A stretch of 64,000 nt of DNA from Pseudoduganella albidiflava. GTDB lineage: Bacteria > Pseudomonadota > Gammaproteobacteria > Burkholderiales > Burkholderiaceae_D. The stretch is from contig NZ_CP036401.1 of assembly GCF_004322755.1 (NCBI RefSeq), positions 3,286,001 to 3,350,000 of the forward strand, read 5' to 3'. Below the pieces are notes generated by a model. That model did not search any database. It was given only the letters and a program-made list of their open reading frames with translations, and was not told the DNA's origin. The translations under genes and the position numbers were made by a program. Shown in pieces: positions 55,964-64,000 of this stretch. Numbering within the stretch: the stretch's first letter is position 1; the number at the start of each line of letters is the position of its first letter.

Positions 55964-57169
55964 CTACAGTGAGGGAGAGGGTGTGGCGGCCGCCAGCGCG
56001 GCGAATGCGGCCTTGCCGGCGCCGGCCAGGATCGTGTCGTTCTGCGGCGTGTGGATGCGGCTGCACAGCACGTCGCGGTAATGGCGTTCCAGCGGATTGC
56101 CGCGGGCGAGCGCCGGGTTGCCGGCCAGTTCCACGGCTTTTTCGACGGCGGCGATGGCCTGGCCGGTGACCAGGTACTTGACGCGGAACGCATCGGCCGG
56201 GTCGATGCCGCCCGTGGCGGCGGTATCGATCAGCACGCGGTTCGAGAACAGCCACGTGTCGACCTGGCCGAGCGCTTCCTGGAAACGCGGCAGGCTGGCC
56301 AGCGGCGCGCCCAGGTTGGCCGGCACACGCCCGGCCAGCCATTGCGCCAGCCAGTCGCGGGCGTTGCGGGCCACCGCGTCGTACAGCGCCGACAGCAGCA
56401 CGGACATCCACAGCAGCAGCGCCGAATCGAGGTCCGGCGTGCTGCCGGCCGGCGCCACGTCGACCGCGTGCTCCAGCGGCACCAGCACATCGTCGAACAC
56501 CACTTCATGGCTGCCGGTGGCGCGCATGCCCAGGTGGTCCCAGTTCTCGATGACGCGGATGCCCGGCGTGTCGCGGTGCACCAGCCAGCTGCCCACCAGC
56601 GGCGTGTCATCGTCGCTGCGCGCCCACACGGCCAGCCACGTCAGCCGCGGGATGCCGGTCGAATAGATCTTGCGCCCGCTGATGCGCCAGCCCTCGGGCG
56701 TGCGGCGTGCCACCGTGCCGGGCAGCCCGCCGCGGGCCGGCGTGCCCAGTTCCGGTTCAACGCGCAGCGCATTGACCAGCGCCCCGTTGGCCACCGTGTC
56801 GTGGGCGACCCGCTCCAGCAGGTGGCGGGGCCAGCGTTTCGCGTGCTTCGGCGAGGCATGGTGCAGGTATGTCATCGCCAGCACCAGTGCGGTGGAGGGT
56901 TCGCCGCGCGCCACGGCGGCGATCACCCGGGCTGTTTGCGCCAGCGTGGCACCGGCGCCGCCCAGCGCGCGCGGCACCGTCAGGCCGGTCAGGTTCAGTT
57001 CCTGCAGCCGCTCGAAGTTCGCATGGGGAAACGTGCCGTCGCGGTCGTGGACCGCGGCGGTGGCGGCGAATTCGGCGCCCAGTTGCGCCAGCAAGGCCGC
57101 GAAGGCGGGGCTGTCGAGGTCATGCTGCGGCAGTGCGGCCGGCGGCAGGCGAAGGATGGAAGGTGCCAT
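55964..57169 (-). CDS. Acyl-CoA-dehydrogenase-fold flavoprotein, SfnB/DszC-like
   Basis: A 401-residue flavoprotein with the acyl-CoA dehydrogenase fold (ALGGAGATLAQTARVIAAVA, WDHLGMRATGSHEVVFDDV). The canonical catalytic Glu for acyl-CoA oxidation is not obvious, and such proteins in sulfur-starvation operons (SfnB, DszC) act as flavin-dependent sulfur oxygenases instead. That reading is from context. It is two bases after ssuB. Confidence 0.83.
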   Translation of the reverse strand: MAPSILRLPPAALPQHDLDSPAFAALLAQLGAEFAATAAVHDRDGTFPHANFERLQELNLTGLTVPRALGGAGATLAQTARVIAAVARGEPSTALVLAMTYLHHASPKHAKRWPRHLLERVAHDTVANGALVNALRVEPELGTPARGGLPGTVARRTPEGWRISGRKIYSTGIPRLTWLAVWARSDDDTPLVGSWLVHRDTPGIRVIENWDHLGMRATGSHEVVFDDVLVPLEHAVDVAPAGSTPDLDSALLLWMSVLLSALYDAVARNARDWLAQWLAGRVPANLGAPLASLPRFQEALGQVDTWLFSNRVLIDTAATGGIDPADAFRVKYLVTGQAIAAVEKAVELAGNPALARGNPLERHYRDVLCSRIHTPQNDTILAGAGKAAFAALAAATPSPSL

Positions 57170-57171
57170 GG

Positions 57172-58023
57172 TCAGTGGTGGGCGTAGTGGAGTTCGGGTT
57201 CGGCGCCGGCGCCGGCGGCAGGGTCGGCAGGCTCGTCGGCCTCGACGCCCAGCAGATGCAGCAGCCGGGCGCGCAGTTGCTGGAAGCCGTGGCGCTCGGC
57301 GCTGCGCGGGCGCGCTTCGCGCACCGCGATATCGGCGACGAAACGGCCCTGTTCCAGCACCAGCACGCGGTCGGCCAGCAGGATCGCTTCGTCGACGTCG
57401 TGCGTGACGAGCAGCACGGCCGGGCGGTGCCGCGCCCACAGCTGCAGGATCAGGCGGTGCATCCGGATGCGGGTCAGCGCGTCCAGCGCGGCGAACGGGT
57501 CGTCGAGCAGCAGCAGTTGCGGTTCGCGCACCAGGGCCCGGGCCAGCGCCACGCGCTGCGCCTCGCCGCCAGACAGCGTGGCCGGCCACGCGTTCTCGCG
57601 GTGCGCCAGCCCCACTTCGGCCAGCGCTTCGCGGGCCCGTTCACGGGCTTGCGGAATCCGCAGGCCCAGCGTGACGTTGCGCCAGGCACGCTTCCATGGC
57701 ATCAGCCGCGGTTCCTGGAACGCCGCCGCCAGCGCCCGCGGCACTTGCAGCGAGCCGGACGTGATGCCGTCCAGGCCGGCCAGCGTGCGCAGCAGCGTGG
57801 TCTTGCCGCAGCCGCTGCGGCCCAGCAGCGCGACGAATTCGCCGGGACGGATTTCCAGGTCGAGCCCGTCGAGGATCACGTTCTGGCCGAAGCGCTTGGT
57901 GACGGCGGCGGCGCGCACGGCCACGCCGGCCGCCGCGTGCTGCGGACCTGCTTGCTCATCGGCCGGCGCCGGCGAGCCGGACCGGCGCACGGCGCCGACC
58001 AGGTTCAGTGGAAGGATCTGCAT
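57172..58023 (-). CDS. ssuB: Aliphatic-sulfonate ABC transporter ATPase, SsuB-like
   Basis: A 283-residue ATPase with Walker A GRSGCGKTTL, signature LSGGEAQRVALARAL and Walker B LLLLDDPFAALD. The RLMPWKRAWRNVTLGL stretch is typical of SsuB/TauB. Both ends are extended (about 40 residues each). ATG 58023 sits two bases after ssuC. Confidence 0.92.
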   Translation of the reverse strand: MQILPLNLVGAVRRSGSPAPADEQAGPQHAAAGVAVRAAAVTKRFGQNVILDGLDLEIRPGEFVALLGRSGCGKTTLLRTLAGLDGITSGSLQVPRALAAAFQEPRLMPWKRAWRNVTLGLRIPQARERAREALAEVGLAHRENAWPATLSGGEAQRVALARALVREPQLLLLDDPFAALDALTRIRMHRLILQLWARHRPAVLLVTHDVDEAILLADRVLVLEQGRFVADIAVREARPRSAERHGFQQLRARLLHLLGVEADEPADPAAGAGAEPELHYAHH

Positions 58024-58025
58024 GC

Positions 58026-58784
58026 TTACCCCTTGATGAAGGACGGACGCCAGGCCAGCGCGTAGTGTTCGATGGCGCGGACCAGCGCATCGGTGGCCAG
58101 CCCCAGCAGGCTGTAGATCAGCAGGCAGACGACGATGACGTCGGTGCGCATGAAATCGCGGGCATTGTTGATCAGGTAGCCCAGGCCGGCGGTGGCGTTG
58201 ATCTGCTCGACGGCCACCAGCGACAGCCAGGCCACGCCCAGCGAGTAGCGCAGGCCGACCAGGAACGATGGCAGTGCGCCGGGCAGGATGACGTGGACGA
58301 TCAGCTGCGGATACGACAGGCCGAACAGGCGTGCCGCCTCGACCAGCTTGGCGTCGATGCCGCGGATGCCGCTGTACAGCGTGAGGTACATGGGGAACGT
58401 GGTGGCGAAGGCGATCAGGGCGATCTTGGTGAATTCGCCGATGCCGAACCACAGGATGAACAGGGGCACCAGGCCGAGGAATGGCAGGGTGCGCACCATC
58501 TGCATGGTCGAATCGACGGCCACTTCGCCCTGGCGCGTCAGCCCGGCCACCAGGGCCAGCGAGGTGCCGAGCGTCAGCGATACCGCCAGGCCCGTGAGCA
58601 CGCGCTGCAGCGAGACCAGCACGTTGCCGCCGATTTCTCCGGAGACGACCAGCTCGCCCAGCGTGACGAAGATCTGCGACGGCGCCGCCAGGATCCGTTC
58701 CGGCAGCACGCCGGTACGCGACGCCGCTTCCCACAGCAGCAGCAGTGCCAGCGGACCGGCCGCGCGCCTCAACACATTGTTCAT
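58026..58784 (-). CDS. ssuC: Aliphatic-sulfonate ABC transporter permease, SsuC-like
   Basis: A 252-residue inner-membrane protein with about six helices and the EAA loop (EAARLFGLSYPQLIVHVILP) that contacts the ATPase. It is the first gene of the fifteen-gene operon, preceded by the strong ribosome-binding site AAGGAGGGAAG and the promoter at 58842-58870. Confidence 0.92.
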   Translation of the reverse strand: MNNVLRRAAGPLALLLLWEAASRTGVLPERILAAPSQIFVTLGELVVSGEIGGNVLVSLQRVLTGLAVSLTLGTSLALVAGLTRQGEVAVDSTMQMVRTLPFLGLVPLFILWFGIGEFTKIALIAFATTFPMYLTLYSGIRGIDAKLVEAARLFGLSYPQLIVHVILPGALPSFLVGLRYSLGVAWLSLVAVEQINATAGLGYLINNARDFMRTDVIVVCLLIYSLLGLATDALVRAIEHYALAWRPSFIKG

Positions 58785-58841
58785 CTTCCCTCCTTGCCAG
58801 GGCCGGATGCGGCCGTTGAAAACAAGTATAGGGAGGCGAAG

Positions 58842-58870
58842 ATTATGTTAAAACTAATTGTTTAGCACAA
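58842..58870 (-). promoter_or_regulatory. Promoter of the organosulfur operon
   Basis: On the minus strand TTGTGC (58865-58870) and CATAAT (58842-58847) are exactly 17 bases apart in an AT-rich patch. The spacer and -35 region include the inverted repeat CTAA-TTGT-TTAG (58853-58864), a plausible site for a LysR-type activator. The start point would give a leader of about 50 bases before ssuC. A second candidate (TATACT) lies nearer the gene. Confidence 0.6.
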
Positions 58871-59018
58871 GGATATATGAAATTTGAGAATAATCTTGCG
58901 GCCCTGCCATGTCATGTCGAGGCACCATGAAGGTGCGTGTCCGGAGAGTTTTGGAGAGGATTCGGGCCGTGCCGCCGTGCTAGCATCGATCGTCAAGCAC
59001 AAGGGAGCGGCACCGTCG

Positions 59019-59930
59019 ATGATCTCCACAAGCGCAGGAACCGGCACGCTGCCGGCCATGATCGCCGGCGTCGCCGCCAACCTGTTCCTCGGCTTCTCCT
59101 CGCTGTTCTGGAAGGAGCTGGCCTCGGTGGCCCCGGCCACGCTGCTGGGCTACCGGATCGTGCTGTCGCTGGCGACGCTGGTGGCCGTCATGGCGCTGCT
59201 GGGGCGCTTCCAGGGACTCGGAACCCGGCTCACCGGGCGGGTCGTGGCGATCCATGCGGCGGCCGCCCTGCTGGTGGCGGGGAACTGGGGCACGTTCATC
59301 TGGGCATCCATCCATGGCCATGTCGTCGAGAGCGGACTGGGCTACCTGATCGCCCCGTTCGTCGCCATCGCCGTGGGCGCGCTGGCGCTGGGCGATCCGA
59401 TGACCTGGCTGCGCAAGGGCGCGCTGGCCGTCATCATCGCCGCCGTGCTGGCGATGGTCCTGCGCAGCGGTGAATTGCAGCACTGGGTCTACCTGGTCAT
59501 CGGCGCCACGTGGGGCGGCTATGCCTGCCTGAAGAAACTCACCACGCTCGATGCCTTCAGCGGCCTGCTGTGCGAAACCGTGGTGCTGGCCGCCCTGCTG
59601 GCGGTGTCGCTGGCGGCGTCGGCCACCACCATGCGCCTGCCGGCAGCCATACCGTGGCCGGCCGTGCCGGTACTGCTGGCGCTGTCCGGCCTGGTATCCG
59701 TCCTGCCGCTCTGGCTGTTCTCGCTGGCCGCGGCGCGCCTGCCGCTGTCGGTGATGGGCTTCTTCCAGTTCGTGCTGCCCACCACCCAGTTGTTCGTGGC
59801 GCTGGTTTTCTACCGCCAGGCCGTGTCGGCCAATACCCTGCTGTGCTTTGCCGCGATCTGGCTGGCACTGGGCATGCTGCTGGCCGAACCCCTGGTCAGG
59901 CGCACCCTGGGCGCGCGGCCGGCTGCGTAG
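59019..59930 (+). CDS. rarD: EamA-family permease, RarD-like
   Basis: A 303-residue inner-membrane protein with ten predicted helices in two EamA repeats. The FLGFSSLFWKELASVAPATL start and NWGTFIWASIHGHVVESGLGY follow the RarD subfamily, whose natural substrate is unknown. ATG 59019 is preferred because the earlier in-frame stretch is promoter DNA; AGGGAG lies about 12 bases upstream. It is divergent from the sulfur operon (234 bases between) and could export a by-product (speculative). Confidence 0.86.
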   Translation: MISTSAGTGTLPAMIAGVAANLFLGFSSLFWKELASVAPATLLGYRIVLSLATLVAVMALLGRFQGLGTRLTGRVVAIHAAAALLVAGNWGTFIWASIHGHVVESGLGYLIAPFVAIAVGALALGDPMTWLRKGALAVIIAAVLAMVLRSGELQHWVYLVIGATWGGYACLKKLTTLDAFSGLLCETVVLAALLAVSLAASATTMRLPAAIPWPAVPVLLALSGLVSVLPLWLFSLAAARLPLSVMGFFQFVLPTTQLFVALVFYRQAVSANTLLCFAAIWLALGMLLAEPLVRRTLGARPAA

Positions 59931-59939
59931 GCACCGCGA

Positions 59940-60842
59940 TCACAGCCGGCGCGACGTGGCAAACGCCTCTTCCACGGTGCCGGCGAAATGATCGATGGCA
60001 TGCTGCATCGGCCCGGCCAGGTGCGGCTGGATCAGCCAGATATCCAGCACGGGCTTGAAGTCGGACACCGGCACCACGTCCAGCGCGTCGACATGGCGGC
60101 TGCGCTCGAGGATCGGGCGCGGCATCAGGCCGAGGCCGACGCCGCTGGCGACCAGGCCCAGTTGCAGGTCGGCGCCGAAGGTTTCCAGGTTGATGCGGAA
60201 CGACAGGCCCTGCTCGGCCAGCGCGCGGGCCAGGCCGGCGCGGAAGCCGCAGCCATCCGGATTGAGCACCCAGCCGCCCTCGAAGATGTCGCGCAGCTTG
60301 TACGAACGCCGCGGCAACGTGCCCTTCTTCGCCACCACCGCGAGCTCGATGCGGCCCAGCGTGCGGCCCGCCAGGCCGTCGGGCAGTACCCGGGTGGCGG
60401 GAAACAGGCCGACGGCGGCATCGAGTTCGCCGTTGGCGACCCGCTCCACCAGCTGGGCGCCCCAGCCGGATGCCACTTCGGTATGCAGGCCGGGAAACGC
60501 GCCATTCAAGCCTTGCAACGCATCGAGCAGCACCACGTCGCCGATGGTCTGGATCACGCCGACGCGGAACACCCCGGTCGGCGACTGGTCGTGCTGCACC
60601 AGGTCGCGCAGCCGGTCCACCTCCAGCAGCACGCGGGCGCACTGCTCGAACACCTTGCGGCCCATCGGGCTGGCGCGCGGCGGCTTGACGCTGCGGTCCA
60701 GCAATTCCGAGCCCAGTTCCTGCTCGAAGTTCTGCACGCGCCGCGTGATGGCCGACTGGGTCAGCCCCAGCGCCTCGGCGGCGGCGCTGACGGACTGGTT
60801 GCGCACCACGGCGACGAAGGCGGCGATGTCGTCTATCTTCAT
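59940..60842 (-). CDS. LysR-family transcriptional regulator
   Basis: A 300-residue regulator with an N-terminal winged helix (VSAAAEALGLTQSAITRRVQ) and a C-terminal effector domain (AVGLFPATRVLPDGLAGRTL). ATG 60842 begins MKIDDIAAFVAV, the normal family start. ATG 60878, with AAGG four bases upstream, is a good alternative that adds 12 residues. It lies downstream of the second TonB receptor and within 1.2 kb of the sulfur-operon promoter, so it may control either. Confidence 0.9.
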   Translation of the reverse strand: MKIDDIAAFVAVVRNQSVSAAAEALGLTQSAITRRVQNFEQELGSELLDRSVKPPRASPMGRKVFEQCARVLLEVDRLRDLVQHDQSPTGVFRVGVIQTIGDVVLLDALQGLNGAFPGLHTEVASGWGAQLVERVANGELDAAVGLFPATRVLPDGLAGRTLGRIELAVVAKKGTLPRRSYKLRDIFEGGWVLNPDGCGFRAGLARALAEQGLSFRINLETFGADLQLGLVASGVGLGLMPRPILERSRHVDALDVVPVSDFKPVLDIWLIQPHLAGPMQHAIDHFAGTVEEAFATSRRL

Positions 60843-60918
60843 GAAGGTATCGGGCTGGCTGTCCTGGAAGACCGCCATCTTACCTTTGCCACCGTGGTCG
60901 CGTAACATTTTTTACCCG

Positions 60919-63300
60919 CTAGAACTTGTAGCTGGCGCGCGCATAGTAGTAGCCGCCGTTGAAGCCGATCTGCGCCGCCTGGTTGTTGTACCGGTACACG
61001 CCCAGGTAGCGGGTTTCGGGCGGCATCTCGGTCGGCGTTTCATCGAACAGGTTCTGCGCGCCCAGCGCCAGCTGCCAGTCCGGCGTGGCCTGCCAGCGCA
61101 GCTCCAGGTCGGTCAGCGTCTTCGGGGCGTTTTCCACGTGCCGGAACACTGTCGTCGAATACGCGTCCGGGCCCTTGTACAGCGTGGCTTCGCTCGATGT
61201 CTTGCCGTAGCGGCTCGCATGCAGGCTCACGCTCCACGGGCCCCGGGTCCACGCGCCGCCCGCGATCAGCTTGTTCTTCGGCGACGTGCTGGTGATGTAG
61301 CTGACCTGCTGGGCGTTCAGCAGCGGGTTGCCGTTGGTATCGAAGGCGATCCGCTCCACTTTCGTGTTGTTGATGTTGGCGGCGGCATCCCAGTCGATCC
61401 GGCCGCCGCCGCCCAGCGGCGTGGTGTAGTTGAGGACGAAGTCGACGCCCTGCGTGCGGGTATCGACACCGTTGGCGAAGTAGCTGGCGCTGACGGAGAC
61501 CAGGCCGGCCGGCAGCGTGATGCCGGCGGTGCGCAGCGCATCCACCGCCCGTTGCCCGGTATAGGTGCCGCCCTGGATGATGCGGTCACGGATGCGGATA
61601 CGGTAGGCGTCCACCGTGATGTGCAGCCGGTCCAGCGGCTCGGCCACGAAGCCCAGGTTGATGCTGCGCGACTTTTCCGGTTTCAGCGGCTGCGCGCCGA
61701 GGGTGCGGGCCGCCGGCGAGTTCACCGCCAGCTGCCCACCGGCCGTGGTGGGCGACACCATCAGGCTGGTGTAGTTTTCCTGGGCCAGCGACGGTGCGCG
61801 AAAGCCGGTGCCCACGGTGCCGCGCAGCGCCGCCTTTTTCGTGAATTCGTAGCGGCTGGACAGCTTGGCATTGGTGGTGCTGCCGGCATCGCTGTAGTGT
61901 TCGTAGCGCGTGGCCAGCGCGGCTTCCCACTGCGGCGTGAAACGGGTCGTCAGGTCGATGTACCCCGCGCCGATGTTGCGCGAGTGCTTGCCGGCGCTGA
62001 TCTCCGACAGGCCGGGCAAGGCCTGGGCGCCGCTGCCATACGACGACGCCGGGTCGCCCGCGCTCACCTGGTAGGTTTCGCGCCGGTATTCCGCGCCCAG
62101 CGCGACCTGCAACGCGGCCGGCAGCAGGCCCGTGTCGAACGCGCGCGACACGTCGCCGTTGGCCGCGGTGTGGCTGTTCCTGTAGCGCGCAAGGTGGAAG
62201 CTGGTCGGCGTGGCGCCGGTGGCGGCATACAGGTCGACGTTTGCCGAATCTTCCATGCCGATGTTCACGTTGTCGATGCCGTAGCTGACGCTGGCATCCC
62301 AGCGCCATGCGCCGTCGCCGCCGCCACGGGCGCCGGCGGTGATGCCGCCGTCGTTCTCGTTGCTGGTCTCGACGGGGCTGAAACCGTCCGGGTGCACGGC
62401 CGGCAAGCGGCTCGGCAAGCGGTAATTCTGCACGGTGGCGCCGGCCCGGTGGGCGGCCGTGGCGAACGCGTACAGTTCGGCGCCGCCCAGGTCATGGCCG
62501 GCATTGGCCGCCACCGACGTGCGCTTGCTGGCCGGATCGCCGACGATGCGGTTCGCATAGGTACCGGTGCGTTCGTCCGGCCCGCTGCGCACGCTGTGTT
62601 CGTGCCGGCGGAATTCCGCGGACAGGTGCAGGAAGCCGTCCGCGCCCAGCGCCAGGCCGGCATCGGCCGCCGCGCCCACGGTCAGCCCATCGCGCTTGTA
62701 GTAGCGGCCCGACGTGCCGGACAGCGTGCCGCCGCTGGATGACGATTTCAGGATCACGTTGATCACGCCGGCAATCGCATCGGAACCGTATTGCGCCGCG
62801 GCGCCGTCGCGCAGCACTTCGATGTGGTCGACCGCGCTGACGGGGATCAGGTCGATGTCGACCGGCGTCGAGCCCTGCTGCGAGCCCGGGTCCGCCGAGA
62901 TGTTGGCGGACGTGTGGCGCCGCTTGCCGTTGACCAGCAACAGCACGTGGTTCGGACTCAGGCCACGCAGGGTCAGTGCGCTGGTGAGGTTGGCGGCGTC
63001 CCCGGCGATGGCCAGCCGGCTGACCGACGGCAGCAGCCTGACCAGCGCATCGCGCAGGTCGGTCGCGCCGGTGCGCTGCAATTCCTTGGCGCCGATCACG
63101 TCGATCGGGCTGAGGCTCTGGCCGGCGGAACGGGTGGTGTCGCGCGTACCGGTGACGACGACATCCTGGATCAGCGCGGCGCCGGCTGCGCTGTTGGCCA
63201 GGGCGCCACTGCCGCCCGGTGCGGCCTGCTGCGCCAGCGCGGCGCCGGAAACGGCCAGCGACAAGGCGGCGGCGATGGGTAATCTGTTTTTATTGGTCAT
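60919..63300 (-). CDS. TonB-dependent outer-membrane receptor (second copy)
   Basis: A 793-residue receptor with signal peptide (ending GAALAQQ, about residue 24), a plug with VEVLRDGAAAQYGSDAIAGV, and a barrel ending YYYARASYKF. It shares NGKRRH and YFANGVDTRTQGVD with the receptor of the sulfur operon, so both belong to the same siderophore-independent subfamily. It lies between the exported RidA and LysR genes on one strand. No TonB or ExbBD genes adjoin, so it presumably relies on the complex at 51-53 kb. Confidence 0.92.
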   Translation of the reverse strand: MTNKNRLPIAAALSLAVSGAALAQQAAPGGSGALANSAAGAALIQDVVVTGTRDTTRSAGQSLSPIDVIGAKELQRTGATDLRDALVRLLPSVSRLAIAGDAANLTSALTLRGLSPNHVLLLVNGKRRHTSANISADPGSQQGSTPVDIDLIPVSAVDHIEVLRDGAAAQYGSDAIAGVINVILKSSSSGGTLSGTSGRYYKRDGLTVGAAADAGLALGADGFLHLSAEFRRHEHSVRSGPDERTGTYANRIVGDPASKRTSVAANAGHDLGGAELYAFATAAHRAGATVQNYRLPSRLPAVHPDGFSPVETSNENDGGITAGARGGGDGAWRWDASVSYGIDNVNIGMEDSANVDLYAATGATPTSFHLARYRNSHTAANGDVSRAFDTGLLPAALQVALGAEYRRETYQVSAGDPASSYGSGAQALPGLSEISAGKHSRNIGAGYIDLTTRFTPQWEAALATRYEHYSDAGSTTNAKLSSRYEFTKKAALRGTVGTGFRAPSLAQENYTSLMVSPTTAGGQLAVNSPAARTLGAQPLKPEKSRSINLGFVAEPLDRLHITVDAYRIRIRDRIIQGGTYTGQRAVDALRTAGITLPAGLVSVSASYFANGVDTRTQGVDFVLNYTTPLGGGGRIDWDAAANINNTKVERIAFDTNGNPLLNAQQVSYITSTSPKNKLIAGGAWTRGPWSVSLHASRYGKTSSEATLYKGPDAYSTTVFRHVENAPKTLTDLELRWQATPDWQLALGAQNLFDETPTEMPPETRYLGVYRYNNQAAQIGFNGGYYYARASYKF

Positions 63301-63325
63301 GCGGATCCTGTCGTGATTGAAGTTC

Positions 63326-63390
63326 TGGCTGACTGCCGTGGCTGATTGCCGAGGCTCATTGCCGCGGCTCATTGCCGAGGCTCATTGCCG
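63326..63390 (-). repeat. 13-bp tandem repeat over the RidA stop codon
   Basis: Five copies close to AGGCTCATTGCCG (plus strand) cover the end of the RidA gene. The stop TGA is part of the unit and, because 13 is not a multiple of three, the three copies that keep it put TGA in all three frames. Confidence 0.88.
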
Positions 63391-63909
63391 AGTCTTGGTG
63401 CGAACCGCCACCAGGTCGATCTCCACCAGTGCACCGGGGGCCGGCAGCGCCGCCACCTGCACGGCGGTACGCGCCGGCTTGCCGGGTTGCGCGGCGGTGC
63501 CGAAGTACTGGCCGAACGCCGCGTTCAAGCCATTGAAATCAAGCTTGTTGTCCAGCTGCGGGTCGCCGACGAGGAACACGCGCAGCTGCGCCACGTCGCC
63601 GAACGCCAGTCCCTCGGCGGCCAGCGCCGCCTGCAGCTTGCGCAGCACCGAATGCGTCTGCGCCTGCGTGTTGCCATAGGCGGCGGGGGTGCCCTTGGGT
63701 GCGGCGGGGTCGCCGACGTCGGGCAGCACGCCGCTGAAGTAGATGGTTTCGGCGCCGGCCGGCACGGTGACGGCGACGGAGATCGGGAAGTTCGAGTTCG
63801 GGATCGGTGTGCGGCGCAACTGGGGATCGGCGGCGGCGGCGTTACCGGCGGCACCGGCGAACAGGGTCAGGGCGGCCATGGCGGCCAGCGTGGCGACGGG
63901 ATTCTTCAT
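63382..63909 (-). CDS. RidA/YjgF-family protein with signal peptide
   Basis: A 175-residue protein. A signal peptide (about 1-27, ending GNAAAAD) precedes a RidA fold (ETIYFSGVLPDVGD, then GDVAQLRVFLVGD and a closing ALPAPGALVEIDLVAV). Cytosolic RidA hydrolyses reactive enamines and imines and uses an Arg near the C-terminus; the exported versions are little studied. It overlaps the upstream gene end by one base (TGATG) and precedes the TonB receptor, so it belongs to one unit with them. Confidence 0.87.
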   Translation of the reverse strand: MKNPVATLAAMAALTLFAGAAGNAAAADPQLRRTPIPNSNFPISVAVTVPAGAETIYFSGVLPDVGDPAAPKGTPAAYGNTQAQTHSVLRKLQAALAAEGLAFGDVAQLRVFLVGDPQLDNKLDFNGLNAAFGQYFGTAAQPGKPARTAVQVAALPAPGALVEIDLVAVRTKTRQ

Positions 63910-64000
63910 CAGGCTCTTTCAGTGGTGGAGGTGGTTTTCGAGGAGGTGCCGGCAACCGCCGCGGCGATCGCGGCCACGGCATGGTGGGCCGACAGCGCGG
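63909..64000 (-). CDS. C-terminal end of an unidentified gene (cut by window edge)
   Basis: An open frame enters from the right edge and ends at TGA 63911-63909, sharing one base with the RidA start codon. The visible 29 codons read as an Ala-rich helix (SAHHAVAAIAAAVAGTSS) and a Thr-rich tail. The tight TGATG overlap suggests a real co-transcribed gene. The family cannot be recognised from so little. Confidence 0.55.
   Translation of the reverse strand, partial: ALSAHHAVAAIAAAVAGTSSKTTSTTERA

Overview
The window is GC-rich (roughly two thirds G+C), densely packed and purely chromosomal in character. Its gene families, its TonB-receptor load and a dispersed GGGTCTGACCCC-type palindrome all suggest a betaproteobacterium of the Oxalobacteraceae, of Massilia/Duganella/Janthinobacterium type. 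That placement is inferred from gene content and style; no rRNA or tRNA gene is present to confirm it. There is no CRISPR array, insertion sequence or prophage.

Layout. (1) 1-11 kb, housekeeping and signalling: the end of a LysR regulator, a cold-shock gene with a long leader, a 16-copy 11-bp tandem repeat, a lone Hpt protein behind upp, a decayed aidB-like fragment, a PAS-GGDEF-EAL/HDOD pair, aroC, a REC-DUF3369-GGDEF-EAL protein and a CBS-pair protein. (2) 11-25 kb, a run of mostly plus-strand genes: a YihY-type membrane protein and a WrbA-like quinone reductase diverge from one promoter region. They are followed by a DUF2069 protein, a GlcD-like FAD oxidoreductase, a DUF4124 protein, an FtsX-type ABC permease without its ATPase, a CrtC/AttH-like lipocalin protein, an ABC exporter, a threonine-aldolase-family enzyme, a RhlE helicase and thyA. 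(3) 25-31 kb: an AT-richer TetR-DUF418 pair with a perfect palindromic operator, an AraC regulator, an orphan FabF, and a rhombosortase paired with a lipoprotein that carries a GlyGly-CTERM-like tail. (4) 31-42 kb, use of plant cell-wall carbon: a GH116-type glycosidase with a CBM6-like module, a DJ-1/PfpI protein, and the ferulate route (tannase/feruloyl-esterase lipoprotein, ech, vdh, fcs and an aromatic-type ABC binding protein). Copies of the operator ATCAGG-N3-CCTGAT lie at both ferulate promoters.

(5) 42.6-58.9 kb, the most striking region: fifteen minus-strand genes with almost no gaps. They read from an AT-rich promoter at about 58.86 kb through SsuC, SsuB, an SfnB/DszC-like flavoprotein, an SsuD-like monooxygenase, a 2-hydroxyacid dehydrogenase, a class II aldolase, TonB, ExbB, ExbD, an SsuA-like binding protein, a TonB-dependent receptor, a second binding protein, an NtaA/DszA-like monooxygenase, a cysteine-dioxygenase-family enzyme and a four-domain rhodanese. 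Read together they form a complete outer-membrane-to-sulfur-release pathway with its own energy-transducing complex. The substrate is probably an organosulfur compound, but its identity cannot be read from the sequence. (6) 59-64 kb: a RarD-type permease, then a minus-strand set made of an unidentified gene end, an exported RidA protein, a second TonB receptor of the same type, and a LysR regulator.

Short tandem repeats with different units recur throughout, both inside genes and at gene ends. In two genes the stop codon itself is part of the repeat, so that stop codons are multiplied.
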